A stretch of DNA of 64,000 bases from Pseudomonadota bacterium (GTDB taxonomy: Bacteria > Pseudomonadota > Alphaproteobacteria > Micropepsales > Micropepsaceae), in contig JAFEEQ010000025.1 of the NCBI GenBank assembly GCA_018241025.1, forward strand, positions 1 to 64,000. Reading direction: 5' to 3'. Within the stretch, counting starts at the first letter, position 1, and the number at the start of each line of letters is the position of its first letter. The translations under genes and the position numbers were made by a program. Shown in pieces: positions 7,584 to 17,280 of the stretch. A model generated the notes under the pieces. The model was given only the letters and a program-made list of their open reading frames with translations. It was not told where the DNA came from and did not search any database.

Positions 7584-10500
7584 ATGGCCGGTAAGAAGCC
7601 CATCTTCTTCGATGCCTCGGGCCGCCGGGCGCGCGGTGCTGCCATCCTCGGTTGGGTAGCGGGCCTCGTCAGCCTGGTCCTGGGCGCCGTGTTTGTGGTG
7701 ACGCTCCTTTACACGCCGACAAGAACCCAGCCGAAAATGCCCGGACATCTGACGGGCGTGGCGATACGAAATCTCGAGCGCTCGGCCGCAGATCCGCGCC
7801 TCGTCGGTAGCGCGGCACGGCTCGCCAACGCAGCGAGGGCCAGGCGCGAAGAGCTTGCCCGCCGCCGCCGCGAGCACAATGAGCGCGGCCTCCGCACCCG
7901 GCCGCTGGCGTCCATTCTGAAACCCCAGCCGACCCGTTCGCTGTCGATCGCCTTTTATCCGAATTGGGAAGCGTCGGCCTATCCATCGTTGATCAGCGCT
8001 CTTCCGCATCTCGACTGGCTGATGCCGACATGGTTGGCGCTTCAAGGGCCGGATCTCCGTCTCAACAGCGCGCTCGATAGCCGTCTGCTTGCCGAGATCC
8101 GCTCGCGCCGCGCCAATCTCGCCATCCTGCCTGTCATCCAGAATGCCGAGCGCGGCAAATGGAACGGCGATGGGCTGGCCCGGCTGCTGGCTGATCCCGC
8201 CCGCCGCAAGGCTTTGGTATCGAGGATTTCGGAGTTCTTGTCCGACAACAAATTGCAGGGCGTTACCATCGATTTCGAAGAGGTGCCGGACAGTGCGCAT
8301 GGCAACCTGGGCCTGTTTCTGAAGGAGCTTTCAGCCGCCTTCCTTCCCCATGGCTGGATCATCGCCATGGCCGCGCCATTCGACGACGACGATTGGCCCT
8401 ACACCACCTATGCCCGTTCGATCGACTACACGCTGTTGATGGCTTACGACGAACATGACGATACCGGTCCGGCAGGACCGATCGCCAGCCAGTCGTGGTT
8501 CGAAACCACCCTCGACAAGCGGATGCGTGATCTGGCGCCGAGCCGCACCATCATATCGATCGGCAATTATGCTTACGACTGGAATGGCGGGCAGGCCGAC
8601 GATCTGTCGTTCGAGGACGCTGTGGCGGCTGCCCACGACTCCGATGCGACCATCGACTTCGATCCGGACGCGAACAATCCGCGCTTTTCCTACGTCGAAG
8701 ACGATTCGACAAAACACGATGTCTGGTTCCTGGATGCAGTGACCGCTTACAACCAGATTCACGCCTCCGACATCTACCGGCCAGCGGGCTACGCACTCTG
8801 GCGGCTGGGCACGGAGGATCCTTCGGTCTGGAACGTGCTGGGCCGCGCCTATGGCGCCTCAGCCCCGGCAAGACTGAAGACCATCTCCATCATTGGCGAC
8901 GTTGACTACGAGGGGGCCGGCGAATTCCTGAAAGTCGAAGCGGAGCCGACAGACGGGCAACGTGTCCTAGATATCGATCGGAGCACGGGCGATATCGACG
9001 ACGAAACTTATACGCGCCTACCGACGAACTACATCATCCGGCAGTTCGGCCTGGTTCCCGGCAAGATCGCGCTGACGTTTGACGACGGGCCAGACGCAGA
9101 ATGGACGCCGCAGGTTTTGGACATCCTGAAGGCCAAGCACGTCCATGCGACTTTCTTCGTTATCGGCGAAAACGCGGAAGCCAATCCCGATCTCATTCAG
9201 CGGATACTTGCCGAAGGGCATGAGCTCGGCAATCACACTTATACCCATCCGAACTTGGCCGATACGCCTTATCAGGCCGTGCTGCTCGAGTTGAACGCGA
9301 CGCAGCGACTGGTCCAGGCGCTGACGGGCCGGTCGCTCATTCTGTTCCGGCCACCCTATCTTGGCGATGCCGAGCCTGGCGACACGAGTGAGATCGTTCC
9401 GGTCCAGATTGCCCAAGGGCTGGGCTACATCACAGTCGGCGAGCACATCGATCCCGTCGATTGGGCACTGCCCGGCTCGACGGCCATCGTCAATCGCGTG
9501 ACGACAGCCCTCGATCATCCGACGTCGGAAGGCCGGGGCAACACGATCTTGCTGCACGACGCCGGCGGCGACCGGTCGCAGACCGTGGCAGCGCTGCCGA
9601 TCCTGATCGACAAGCTGCGGGCACGCGGCCTTCAGATCGTACCGGTGTCGGAACTTATCGGTCTCAATCGGGATGCAGCGATGCCGCCGCTGCGTCCATC
9701 GCTCGCGCTCGCGATGGACCGATTTGTCTTTCTGTCGATGAGCTGGATCGGCCGCGCGTTGTACTACGCCTTCCTGGCCGCAATCTGGCTCGGCGTATCG
9801 CGGTTGTTCTTTCTTGCCGGCTTGAGTCTGTGGAACCGGCGCAGTGTCCAGGCGGAGAATGCGCCACCAGAGAGATTCGCGGCTACCGTGTCCGTCATAG
9901 TTCCGGCCTACAATGAAGAGCGCGTGATCGTCAAAACGGTCGAGCGAATTCTGCAGAGCGATCAACCGGATCTGGAGGTGATCGTCATCGACGACGGTTC
10001 GCATGACGGTACGACGGCGGTTTTGCAAGGCGCGTTTGGAAGCGATTCCAGGGTAACGCTGATCCGGGTTCCCAATGGCGGAAAGGCCGCTGCCCTGAAT
10101 GTCGGGATGGAGCGCGCGCGCGGTGAAATTCTCGTAGCGCTGGACGCCGATACCCAATTTCAACGCGACACCATTCCGCGGCTCGTGCGCTGGTTCGCCG
10201 ATCCGGAAATAGGTGCCGTCGCCGGAAACGCGAAGGTCGGCAACCGCATAAACATGATCACGCGCTGGCAGGCGCTCGAATACATCGTGGCGCAGAACCT
10301 GGAACGCCGTGCTCTTGCGGCGCTCGGCACTCTGACGGTCATTCCGGGCGCCGTTGGCGCCTGGCGGAAATCGGTCCTCGAAACGATGGGCGGATTTCAT
10401 TCCGACACGTTGGCCGAGGACCAGGACCTTACTATCGGTATCCAGGTGCGCGGCTATCGCGTGCGCTTCGACAGCTCTGCCGTCGCCTGGACCGAGGCGC

Positions 10501-10997
10501 CGACGACATTAACCGGGCTTGCACGGCAGCGTTTCCGCTGGGCCTTCGGCACGCTGCAGTGCCTGTGGAAGTATCGGAGCCTGACCTTCAATCCGCGATA
10601 TGGCGCGCTCGGACTGATCGCACTGCCGCAGGTCTGGCTGTTTCAGATTGCGCTTACGGCACTGGCGCCGCTGGCCGATCTGCTCCTGATCTGGCAGCTC
10701 ATCAGCCAGTGGATCGCCTATGCCCAGCACGGTCCTGAGTTCAGCAATACCGATCTCGTGACGGTCGGCATTTATTATCTGGTGTTCGTCGCTGTCGATC
10801 TGCTCGCGGCCGCGTTCGGCTTCCTGATGGAGCGGCGGGAAAATTGGAATCTGCTCTGGTGGCTGCCACTGCAGCGGTTCGGATATCGCCAGCTCATGTA
10901 TTATGTGGTCGTGCGTTCGATTTCGGCCGCGCTTCGCGGCGCGGTTGTCGGCTGGAACAAGCTCGAGCGTACGGGAACCGTCGAAGCGCGAAGCTAG
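7584..10997 (+). CDS. Trifunctional GH18-like / polysaccharide deacetylase / GT2 glycosyltransferase
   Basis: A 1137-residue inner-membrane protein that appears to build and trim a polysaccharide. An N-terminal membrane helix (about 20-43) is followed by a GH18-like barrel (about 115-425) with GVTIDFEE; Glu232 sits where the GH18 acid is found, but the first two Asp of the usual DxxDxDxE are replaced. A NodB deacetylase domain (about 490-700) has TFDDGP (Asp500, Asp501) and HTYTH metal ligands (His551, His555). After a second helix (about 720-748) comes a processive GT2 domain (about 765-1000) with VIDDGS, DAD (854-856), ED at 945-946 and QRFRW (982-986), then C-terminal helices. This fuses functions that PgaB and PgaC divide in poly-GlcNAc systems. 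It shares a CTAG with the convergent downstream gene. Confidence 0.92.
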   Translation: MAGKKPIFFDASGRRARGAAILGWVAGLVSLVLGAVFVVTLLYTPTRTQPKMPGHLTGVAIRNLERSAADPRLVGSAARLANAARARREELARRRREHNERGLRTRPLASILKPQPTRSLSIAFYPNWEASAYPSLISALPHLDWLMPTWLALQGPDLRLNSALDSRLLAEIRSRRANLAILPVIQNAERGKWNGDGLARLLADPARRKALVSRISEFLSDNKLQGVTIDFEEVPDSAHGNLGLFLKELSAAFLPHGWIIAMAAPFDDDDWPYTTYARSIDYTLLMAYDEHDDTGPAGPIASQSWFETTLDKRMRDLAPSRTIISIGNYAYDWNGGQADDLSFEDAVAAAHDSDATIDFDPDANNPRFSYVEDDSTKHDVWFLDAVTAYNQIHASDIYRPAGYALWRLGTEDPSVWNVLGRAYGASAPARLKTISIIGDVDYEGAGEFLKVEAEPTDGQRVLDIDRSTGDIDDETYTRLPTNYIIRQFGLVPGKIALTFDDGPDAEWTPQVLDILKAKHVHATFFVIGENAEANPDLIQRILAEGHELGNHTYTHPNLADTPYQAVLLELNATQRLVQALTGRSLILFRPPYLGDAEPGDTSEIVPVQIAQGLGYITVGEHIDPVDWALPGSTAIVNRVTTALDHPTSEGRGNTILLHDAGGDRSQTVAALPILIDKLRARGLQIVPVSELIGLNRDAAMPPLRPSLALAMDRFVFLSMSWIGRALYYAFLAAIWLGVSRLFFLAGLSLWNRRSVQAENAPPERFAATVSVIVPAYNEERVIVKTVERILQSDQPDLEVIVIDDGSHDGTTAVLQGAFGSDSRVTLIRVPNGGKAAALNVGMERARGEILVALDADTQFQRDTIPRLVRWFADPEIGAVAGNAKVGNRINMITRWQALEYIVAQNLERRALAALGTLTVIPGAVGAWRKSVLETMGGFHSDTLAEDQDLTIGIQVRGYRVRFDSSAVAWTEAPTTLTGLARQRFRWAFGTLQCLWKYRSLTFNPRYGALGLIALPQVWLFQIALTALAPLADLLLIWQLISQWIAYAQHGPEFSNTDLVTVGIYYLVFVAVDLLAAAFGFLMERRENWNLLWWLPLQRFGYRQLMYYVVVRSISAALRGAVVGWNKLERTGTVEARS

Positions 10998-12379
10998 CGC
11001 GGCACGAAGAAAAATCCGTCATCGCCGCGAAGCGCGAGCCGGTAGTGCGTTCTGAGCGCGTCGCTGATCTGCGGCGTGAGCGAAATTGTTTCGGGTGTCT
11101 CGAACTCGATGATCCCGTAGCGCTTGCCCGAAATGGCGGCGACCAATGCTTCGTCGCTCTTTTGCCCGGTGCGGAAGACCTGAGCGAGATTGAAGACGTC
11201 CGCTTCGGGTTGTTTTCCGGCCCAGTAGCAAAACGCCAATGTTTCGCAGAACGCTGGCCCCGGTGCGGCGTGGACGAATGCGATTTCGCGCGCCGCCGCT
11301 TCGCGCTCCTCGTGCATGGGGTCGGTCCAGAAGGTGCGGTCGGTCCAATTCGCGTCCATATTCCAGAGCCCGCAAATCAGCGTCACGGCATAGAGCGCGA
11401 CTGCGGTCAGCCGCGCGAGGGGAGATCGCAGGACGTCGAGCAGAAGACCCGCGCAAATCGCCAACGCGATATCGGCATCGAACAGGGCGTTCGCATCGAC
11501 GCCTTCCCCACCGAGGAAGTACAGCCCGGCGGCGACGGAAAATACCGCATAGAGAAGTGCGAACAGCGCATAGCGGTCGTGGCGGGCCGTTGCGTAAAGC
11601 GCGCCGGCACCGAGCAGCAGTGGGCCGCCCCAGGGCAACCATGCCAGAAACCCCTGCCAGATGAGCGCGACCGAGTAGACACGCGGCGACGAAATCACGG
11701 AGAGAAGGCCGAAGCCGAATGTCTCTTTGAACAACCCCAACCCCAAGAGCGCGAATACGGCGCCGCTGATGATGAAGGTTCGAGCAAGGACACGGTCGGC
11801 GAGCAGCAGCCAAAGCGCAGTCGCGGCCGGTAAGGCGATGAGGTTGTGCTTTACGAACTCGGCGATGACAAAAAGCGCGGCGGCGGCGACGGCCCGCCGA
11901 GGCGTTCGCGGCTCGCCCAGGATCAGGATCAACCCGCCCATGGCGATGACGTGGCCGAGCATCTGAGGATCGTCCATCCCGGCATAGTCGCTGGTCAGGC
12001 CAATGGCGGCGAAAAAGAAGAGCGCGGCAAAAGCTGAAGCCTCGGGGGAGCAGGCCATGATCCGCATGGCGGCAAAGATGCCGCCGGACGTGGCTAGCAG
12101 CGCTGCGAGCGCGACGAGCCGGCCGGCGACGATTGCGTCGCCGGTGAGCCGCGTCACCGCCGCAACGACATAGAACGACAGCGGCGGATAATTGTTGGTG
12201 AGCAGACTATGCGCCGGCGGATAGGGGGAGCCCGTCGCTTGCACCAATTGAGTGAAAGCCGCGTTCCAACCTTCGTCGGGGTCGAAGGAGATGTGAAATC
12301 CGATGACGCTTGCAATGTGTAGCAGGCCGAGTGCGCAGCCGACCCCTAACAGAACGACGAAGGCACGAAGGATTGTCAT
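10994..12379 (-). CDS. GT-C/PMT-like membrane glycosyltransferase candidate
   Basis: A membrane protein of 461 residues with about nine to ten helices. The first loop carries FDPDEGWNAAF and NNYPPLSFY, the acidic pair and aromatic segment typical of GT39/PMT-type enzymes that take sugars from polyprenyl carriers. The C-terminal 100 residues form a soluble domain. The ATG at 12379 overlaps the TGA of the upstream gene (ATGA), which supports it over longer in-frame starts. It forms an operon with the gene at 12376-13926. Acceptor and donor are unknown. Confidence 0.78.
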   Translation of the reverse strand: MTILRAFVVLLGVGCALGLLHIASVIGFHISFDPDEGWNAAFTQLVQATGSPYPPAHSLLTNNYPPLSFYVVAAVTRLTGDAIVAGRLVALAALLATSGGIFAAMRIMACSPEASAFAALFFFAAIGLTSDYAGMDDPQMLGHVIAMGGLILILGEPRTPRRAVAAAALFVIAEFVKHNLIALPAATALWLLLADRVLARTFIISGAVFALLGLGLFKETFGFGLLSVISSPRVYSVALIWQGFLAWLPWGGPLLLGAGALYATARHDRYALFALLYAVFSVAAGLYFLGGEGVDANALFDADIALAICAGLLLDVLRSPLARLTAVALYAVTLICGLWNMDANWTDRTFWTDPMHEEREAAAREIAFVHAAPGPAFCETLAFCYWAGKQPEADVFNLAQVFRTGQKSDEALVAAISGKRYGIIEFETPETISLTPQISDALRTHYRLALRGDDGFFFVPR

Positions 12380-13926
12380 GACCGGCTGCATCGCGCGTCG
12401 GGCACGATGTCGTAAAGGGTGTAGAACGTATGGTGTCGCGGATTGCGCAGCATCGCGGGCACGCGTGAAGCCGGTCCGCGGCCGGCGATCACAACGGCCT
12501 GATCGAAGTGGCACTGAAAGTAGAGCAGATAGGGAAATACGCCCGAGATATCTTCGTCTGCGTCGGCGCGGCCCGCGGCGAGATCCTCCAATTCGTCTAT
12601 GTCGGGTGGCGATCCCTGCTGTGCGGTGGCTGCGGCGAAGCGATCGAAGGGTGGACGGATGCGAATGACGTGCTGTCCACGTGTGGCAAAGAGCAACGGC
12701 GTGAAGGCGTCGCGCTCCGGGATTGCGAACTCAGCCATGTGCCAATAGGGCTGATCGGAATCCCAGCCGAGCGAGTCGCCGTCGAGCACGGTCAGAATGC
12801 GCGCACCTGTTCGGATATCGTCGATATGGCTCCGGAATTCGGTGTATTGCGCATCGTAGCGGGACCATAACCGTTCCGTCGTCACGGCGGCCGCCGCCGA
12901 GGCTGCGAGCAGGACGGCAGCGGCGGTGGCGAGAATCCGTGTGGGCAGGCGCCATTCCAGCGCGGCGAATGCGAGCGCGCCAAGCACCGGCGGCAGACGC
13001 ATGTGAACGCCCCAACCGCCGAAGGCCCATTCCGGCGCGGCGATGGTGGCGACGGCAAAAACAAGGATTGCCAGACGCATGCGGGGGTGAAGATAGGCGC
13101 GCTTTGTCAGAAGTCCGGCGATGACCGTGAGCCCGAGGATTGCGGTCAAGGCGTAGGCCGGATTGTCGAAGCCGAACTGAAGCGCGGCACCGGCACGGTC
13201 GAGCATGCTGTCGGCATAGTCGAAGGCGATGTGCGACTCGCCGGCGCCGGCCGGCTTCAGGATCAGGAAGGCGAGGGCGGCGGGTAGCGCGGATGCCGCG
13301 ACGGTCAGGGCACGCCGGGCGAGATTGTTCCATTGGCGTGCCGGCGTTTGCCACCAGTCGCCGGTCTCGACGCAGGCGATGGCGAGGATGAGCACGGCGA
13401 AGGCGAAAAGGTGGCAAAAGTAGAGAAGTGTGAATGCGACAGCGAAGCCTGCGAGGCGAAGCGGCGAACGGCGCGCATCTTGCGCGATCCAGAGCGCCAG
13501 CAGGATCAGTGCCACGCCGATGGCGAAGGTATAGTTGAGGAAACCCCACATGAGATTGGCGTTGTAGGCGAACAGGGCGCCGGCGAGGGCGCCGGCATTG
13601 GCCCGGCCGAAAAGTGCGCGCTGGATCAAAGCCGGGCCGATCGCCCAGAGCAGGACAGTGACGGTGAGAAATATGCGGTTCGCAGCGGTTAGCGGAACGA
13701 GATGGGCGATCCAGGGCACCAGGGTCTCTGCGGCGAGATTCGGAACGAAGCTCCAGACGACGTCGTAGTAGCGCGATGGCGCGCCGCCGATCAGGGCGAA
13801 GCTTGCATAATGTGCGGGATAGTCCGGCATGCCGGGAATCGTCACGCACCAGAGTGGTACGGCGAGGATCGCAGCGGCCAGTATCGACGCAACCAGCGGC
13901 CAATCGATGCCGCGCAACTTTTCCAT
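12376..13926 (-). CDS. Multi-pass membrane protein, possible GT-C family
   Basis: A 516-residue protein with about ten hydrophobic helices in the first 345 residues and a soluble C-terminal domain of about 170 residues. The first external loop contains PGMPDYPAHYASF. No enzyme motif can be assigned with confidence; the architecture and its coupling to a PMT-like gene suggest a related glycosyl-transfer or lipid-linked role. It starts MEKLRGIDW and its stop overlaps the next gene's start by 4 bp. It lies 54 bp downstream of dnaE2 on the same strand, so read-through from the SOS cassette is possible. Confidence 0.7.
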   Translation of the reverse strand: MEKLRGIDWPLVASILAAAILAVPLWCVTIPGMPDYPAHYASFALIGGAPSRYYDVVWSFVPNLAAETLVPWIAHLVPLTAANRIFLTVTVLLWAIGPALIQRALFGRANAGALAGALFAYNANLMWGFLNYTFAIGVALILLALWIAQDARRSPLRLAGFAVAFTLLYFCHLFAFAVLILAIACVETGDWWQTPARQWNNLARRALTVAASALPAALAFLILKPAGAGESHIAFDYADSMLDRAGAALQFGFDNPAYALTAILGLTVIAGLLTKRAYLHPRMRLAILVFAVATIAAPEWAFGGWGVHMRLPPVLGALAFAALEWRLPTRILATAAAVLLAASAAAAVTTERLWSRYDAQYTEFRSHIDDIRTGARILTVLDGDSLGWDSDQPYWHMAEFAIPERDAFTPLLFATRGQHVIRIRPPFDRFAAATAQQGSPPDIDELEDLAAGRADADEDISGVFPYLLYFQCHFDQAVVIAGRGPASRVPAMLRNPRHHTFYTLYDIVPDARCSRS

Positions 13927-13980
13927 GATCCGGCGCAGGTTCCCTCGCGGGCGAGAATAGCGCTTCCTTGAGCCCGCGCG

Positions 13981-16900
13981 TCAATGGAAGTCCCTCGACT
14001 TGGGCAGGATGCGGACGTCGCGCGGATGACGCCCGCCGCGGGAATCGGGGCGCTGATAGGCGATGTCTTCTCGCCGGCCCTGGAACGGCCGGACATCGTC
14101 TTCCGTCAGACGTGAAAGTTCCTCGCTGCGGTCGACGATGCGTTCGGCGACGAGATGGACGACGTTGTCGCTCGACTGCACCTTGCCTTCGATCAGCAAC
14201 ACACGACCACCCATGATGGCGCGGCGGTATTCCTTCACCAGCTTCGGCCAGACCACGACATTGGTGATGCCGGTCTCGTCGCTGAGCGTAATGAAGACGA
14301 CGCCCTTGGCGCCGGGCATCTGACGCACCAGCACCACGCCGGCGGCGCGCGCCCTCGCGCCATCCGGCAGCGCTTCGATCTCGGCGCAGCTTTTCACGCC
14401 TTCGGCGGCGAAGGTCCCGCGCAGGAACTGCATCGGATAGCCTTTGAGCGAGAGCCGCAGCGTCTGGTAGTCCGCCAGCACATGTTCGCCGAGCGGCATA
14501 ACGGGCAGCGGCGCGATGTCCTCCGGCGGCAGCTCTTTCATGCGCTGGGCTTCGAACAGCGGCAAGGTGCGGTGATCGGGCAGGCGCCGCGTCGCCCAGA
14601 TCGCTTCGCGCCGGTCGAGGCCGAGCGAGCGGAACGCGTCGGCGTCGGCGAGCGACATGAAGGCCTTTTTCGGCAACTCGCTGCGGCGGACGAATTCGGC
14701 GAAGCCGGGATAGGTGTAGCCGCGGTTTTGCGCGACGGCATCGGCCCAGTCCTCGCGGAAGCCGTCGATCTGGCGGAAACCGAGACGGATCGCGAGCGCG
14801 CCCGTCTCGTCGCGTTCGAGCGTGTTGTCCCAATGGCTGTGGCTGACATCGGGCGCGAGCACCGGCACGGCGTGGTCGCGTGCGTCGCGCACGATCTCGG
14901 CGGGGGCATAAAAACCCATCGGCTGCGAATTGAGCAGTGCGGCGCCGAAGGCGGCCGGGTGATGGCATTTGATCCAGGCCGAAATGTAGACGAGATGGGC
15001 GAAACTCGCGGCATGGCTTTCGGGAAAGCCATAGGAGCCGAAGCCCTCGATCTGCTTGAAGCAGCGCTCGGCGAATTCGAGCGTGTAACCGCGGCTCGTC
15101 ATGCCGCCGATGAACTTGTCTTTATATCTGTCGATGGTGCCGAGATTGCGGAAGGTCGCCATGGCGCGGCGCAGGCCGTTGGATTCGTCGGGCGTGAACT
15201 TCGCCGCGACGATGGCAAGACGCATCGCCTGTTCCTGGAACAGCGGCACGCCCATCGTCTCCTTCAGCACCTGGTAGAGCTCATCGGGCGCGCCGTGATC
15301 GGGATGGGGTGCGGGATATTCGACCTTCTCGATGCCTTTGCGGCGCTTCAGATAAGGATGGACCATGTTGCCCTGGATCGGGCCGGGGCGGACGATCGCG
15401 ACCTCGACGACGAGGTCGTAGAATTTGCGGGGCTTGAGCCGCGGCAGCATGTTCATCTGCGCCCGGCTCTCGACCTGGAAGACGCCGATCGCGTCGGCCT
15501 TGCACAGCATGTCGTAGATCGCCGGATCCTCGCGCGGCACGGTGGCGAGGTCGTAGCGCTTGCCTTCATGGGTCTCGATCAGGTCGAAGGCCTTGCGGAT
15601 GCAGGTCAGCATGCCGAGCGCCAGCACGTCGACCTTCATCAGCTTCATCGTGTCGAGATCGTCCTTGTCCCATTCGATGAAGTAACGGTCGTCCATCGCC
15701 GCGGGGCCGATAGGCACCATGGTGTCGAGATGATCGTCGGTCAGCACGAAACCGCCGACATGCTGCGAGAGATGGCGCGGAAATCCCATGATCTCGTTGG
15801 CGAAGCGCACGGCGCGGGCGATGGCGAGATTGTGCGGGTCGAGCTTGCCCTGGCGAACCTGGTTCTCGTTCAGCGCCGAGCCCCAGCTGCCCCAGACGCT
15901 GCCCGCCATCGCCGCGGTGATGTCCTCGGTCAGGCCGAAGACCTTGCCGACTTCGCGGATCGCGCTGCGCGGACGGTAATGGATCACGGTCGCGGTCAGC
16001 GCGGCGCGGCGATGACCGTAGCGCTGATAGACATGCTGGATCACTTCCTCGCGGCGTTCGTGCTCGAAATCGACGTCGATGTCGGGCGGCTCGTTGCGCT
16101 CGGCGGAGATGAAGCGTTCGAAGAGAAGATCGATCTGGGTCGGATCGACGGCTGTGACGCCGATGCAGTAGCAGACCGCGGAGTTCGCGGCGCTGCCGCG
16201 GCCCTGGCACAGAATCTTCTTCTCCCGCGCATAAGCGACGAGGTCGCGCACGGTGAGGAAGTAATGGGCGTAGTTCTGCTTCTCGATGACGGCGAGCTCT
16301 TTTTCGATGGTATCGCGCAGCTTGGGCGGCACGCCGCCGGGATAGCGCTCGGCTGCGCCTTTCCAGGTGAGGTCGGTGAGGTGGCCGATGGCGGTCTTGC
16401 CCGGCGGCACCGGCTCGTGCGGGTAGTTGTAGTGCAGGTCGCTGAGCTGAAATGCGATGCGGCTCGCGAAGCGCACGGTCTCGGCAATGGCGTCCGGCCA
16501 ATCGCGGAACAGGCGCGCCATCTCCGCGGGTGGTTTCAGGTGACGCTCGGCATTGGCTTCGAGCAGCTTGCCCGCCTTGTCGATGGTGCGGTGCTCGCGG
16601 ATGCAGGTGACGACGTCCTGCAATTCGCGCCGGCCGGGGTCGTGATAGAGTACGTCATTGGTGGCGATGAGGGGCACACCGGCGGCGCGGGCGAGGCGGT
16701 CTAGCCGGCGCAGGCGGCGCTTGTCGTCGCCGCGATAGAGCAGCGACGCCCCCAGCCATAGGCGGTCCGGTGCCGCATTCCGCAAGCTATTGATCATTGT
16801 TTGCGTAATTTCGAGCGAACCGCGCGCCGGCGGCAGGAGGACGAGGAGGAGGCCGGCCTGGTGGCGGAGGAGGTCGTCCCGGGTGAGGTGGCACTCGCCT

Positions 16901-17280
16901 TTTTTGGCGCGGAGCTTTCCCTCGGAGATCAGGCGGCAGAGCCGGCCATAGGCGGGACGGTCGGTCGGATAGGCAAGGATATCGGGTGTACCGTCGGTGA
17001 AGACAAGGCGGGCGCCGACAAGAAGGCGGGGTACGCGTGCGGCGGTCTGCGGCACGTCAGCCGCGGCGTGCTTCTTCCGGAGCTCTTCCAGCGCCGCATA
17101 GGCACGCACTACGCCGGCCAGCGTGTTGCGGTCGGCAATGCCGATGGCGTCATAGCCATGGGCATGGGCCTGCCCGACCAACTCCTCCGGACGCGATGCG
17201 CCGCGCAGGAAGGAGAAGTTCGAGGTTACGCCGATTTCGGCGAGGGGCGGCGTCACGCGAATAGTCCGTGTACGAACCAT
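13981..17280 (-). CDS. dnaE2: Error-prone DNA polymerase DnaE2
   Basis: A C-family polymerase of about 1099 residues that carries out translesion synthesis with ImuA and ImuB after DNA damage. The N-terminal PHP domain begins with TSNFSFLRGASRPEELV, as in other DnaE2 proteins. The catalytic palm contains PPDIDVDFEHERREE with the paired aspartates, and a helix-hairpin-helix/OB region follows. I chose the ATG at 17280; a longer open frame upstream lies inside imuB and lacks homology. The resulting 28-bp overlap with imuB indicates a tight operon. The LexA box before imuA would make it SOS inducible. Confidence 0.95.
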   Translation of the reverse strand: MVRTRTIRVTPPLAEIGVTSNFSFLRGASRPEELVGQAHAHGYDAIGIADRNTLAGVVRAYAALEELRKKHAAADVPQTAARVPRLLVGARLVFTDGTPDILAYPTDRPAYGRLCRLISEGKLRAKKGECHLTRDDLLRHQAGLLLVLLPPARGSLEITQTMINSLRNAAPDRLWLGASLLYRGDDKRRLRRLDRLARAAGVPLIATNDVLYHDPGRRELQDVVTCIREHRTIDKAGKLLEANAERHLKPPAEMARLFRDWPDAIAETVRFASRIAFQLSDLHYNYPHEPVPPGKTAIGHLTDLTWKGAAERYPGGVPPKLRDTIEKELAVIEKQNYAHYFLTVRDLVAYAREKKILCQGRGSAANSAVCYCIGVTAVDPTQIDLLFERFISAERNEPPDIDVDFEHERREEVIQHVYQRYGHRRAALTATVIHYRPRSAIREVGKVFGLTEDITAAMAGSVWGSWGSALNENQVRQGKLDPHNLAIARAVRFANEIMGFPRHLSQHVGGFVLTDDHLDTMVPIGPAAMDDRYFIEWDKDDLDTMKLMKVDVLALGMLTCIRKAFDLIETHEGKRYDLATVPREDPAIYDMLCKADAIGVFQVESRAQMNMLPRLKPRKFYDLVVEVAIVRPGPIQGNMVHPYLKRRKGIEKVEYPAPHPDHGAPDELYQVLKETMGVPLFQEQAMRLAIVAAKFTPDESNGLRRAMATFRNLGTIDRYKDKFIGGMTSRGYTLEFAERCFKQIEGFGSYGFPESHAASFAHLVYISAWIKCHHPAAFGAALLNSQPMGFYAPAEIVRDARDHAVPVLAPDVSHSHWDNTLERDETGALAIRLGFRQIDGFREDWADAVAQNRGYTYPGFAEFVRRSELPKKAFMSLADADAFRSLGLDRREAIWATRRLPDHRTLPLFEAQRMKELPPEDIAPLPVMPLGEHVLADYQTLRLSLKGYPMQFLRGTFAAEGVKSCAEIEALPDGARARAAGVVLVRQMPGAKGVVFITLSDETGITNVVVWPKLVKEYRRAIMGGRVLLIEGKVQSSDNVVHLVAERIVDRSEELSRLTEDDVRPFQGRREDIAYQRPDSRGGRHPRDVRILPKSRDFH

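Noticed and set aside
12731..14968. A 745-residue frame on the - strand spanning dnaE2's end and a membrane protein gene
   Set aside because: It is out of frame with both genes and Arg/Ala-rich; the in-frame proteins have clear helices and polymerase motifs.
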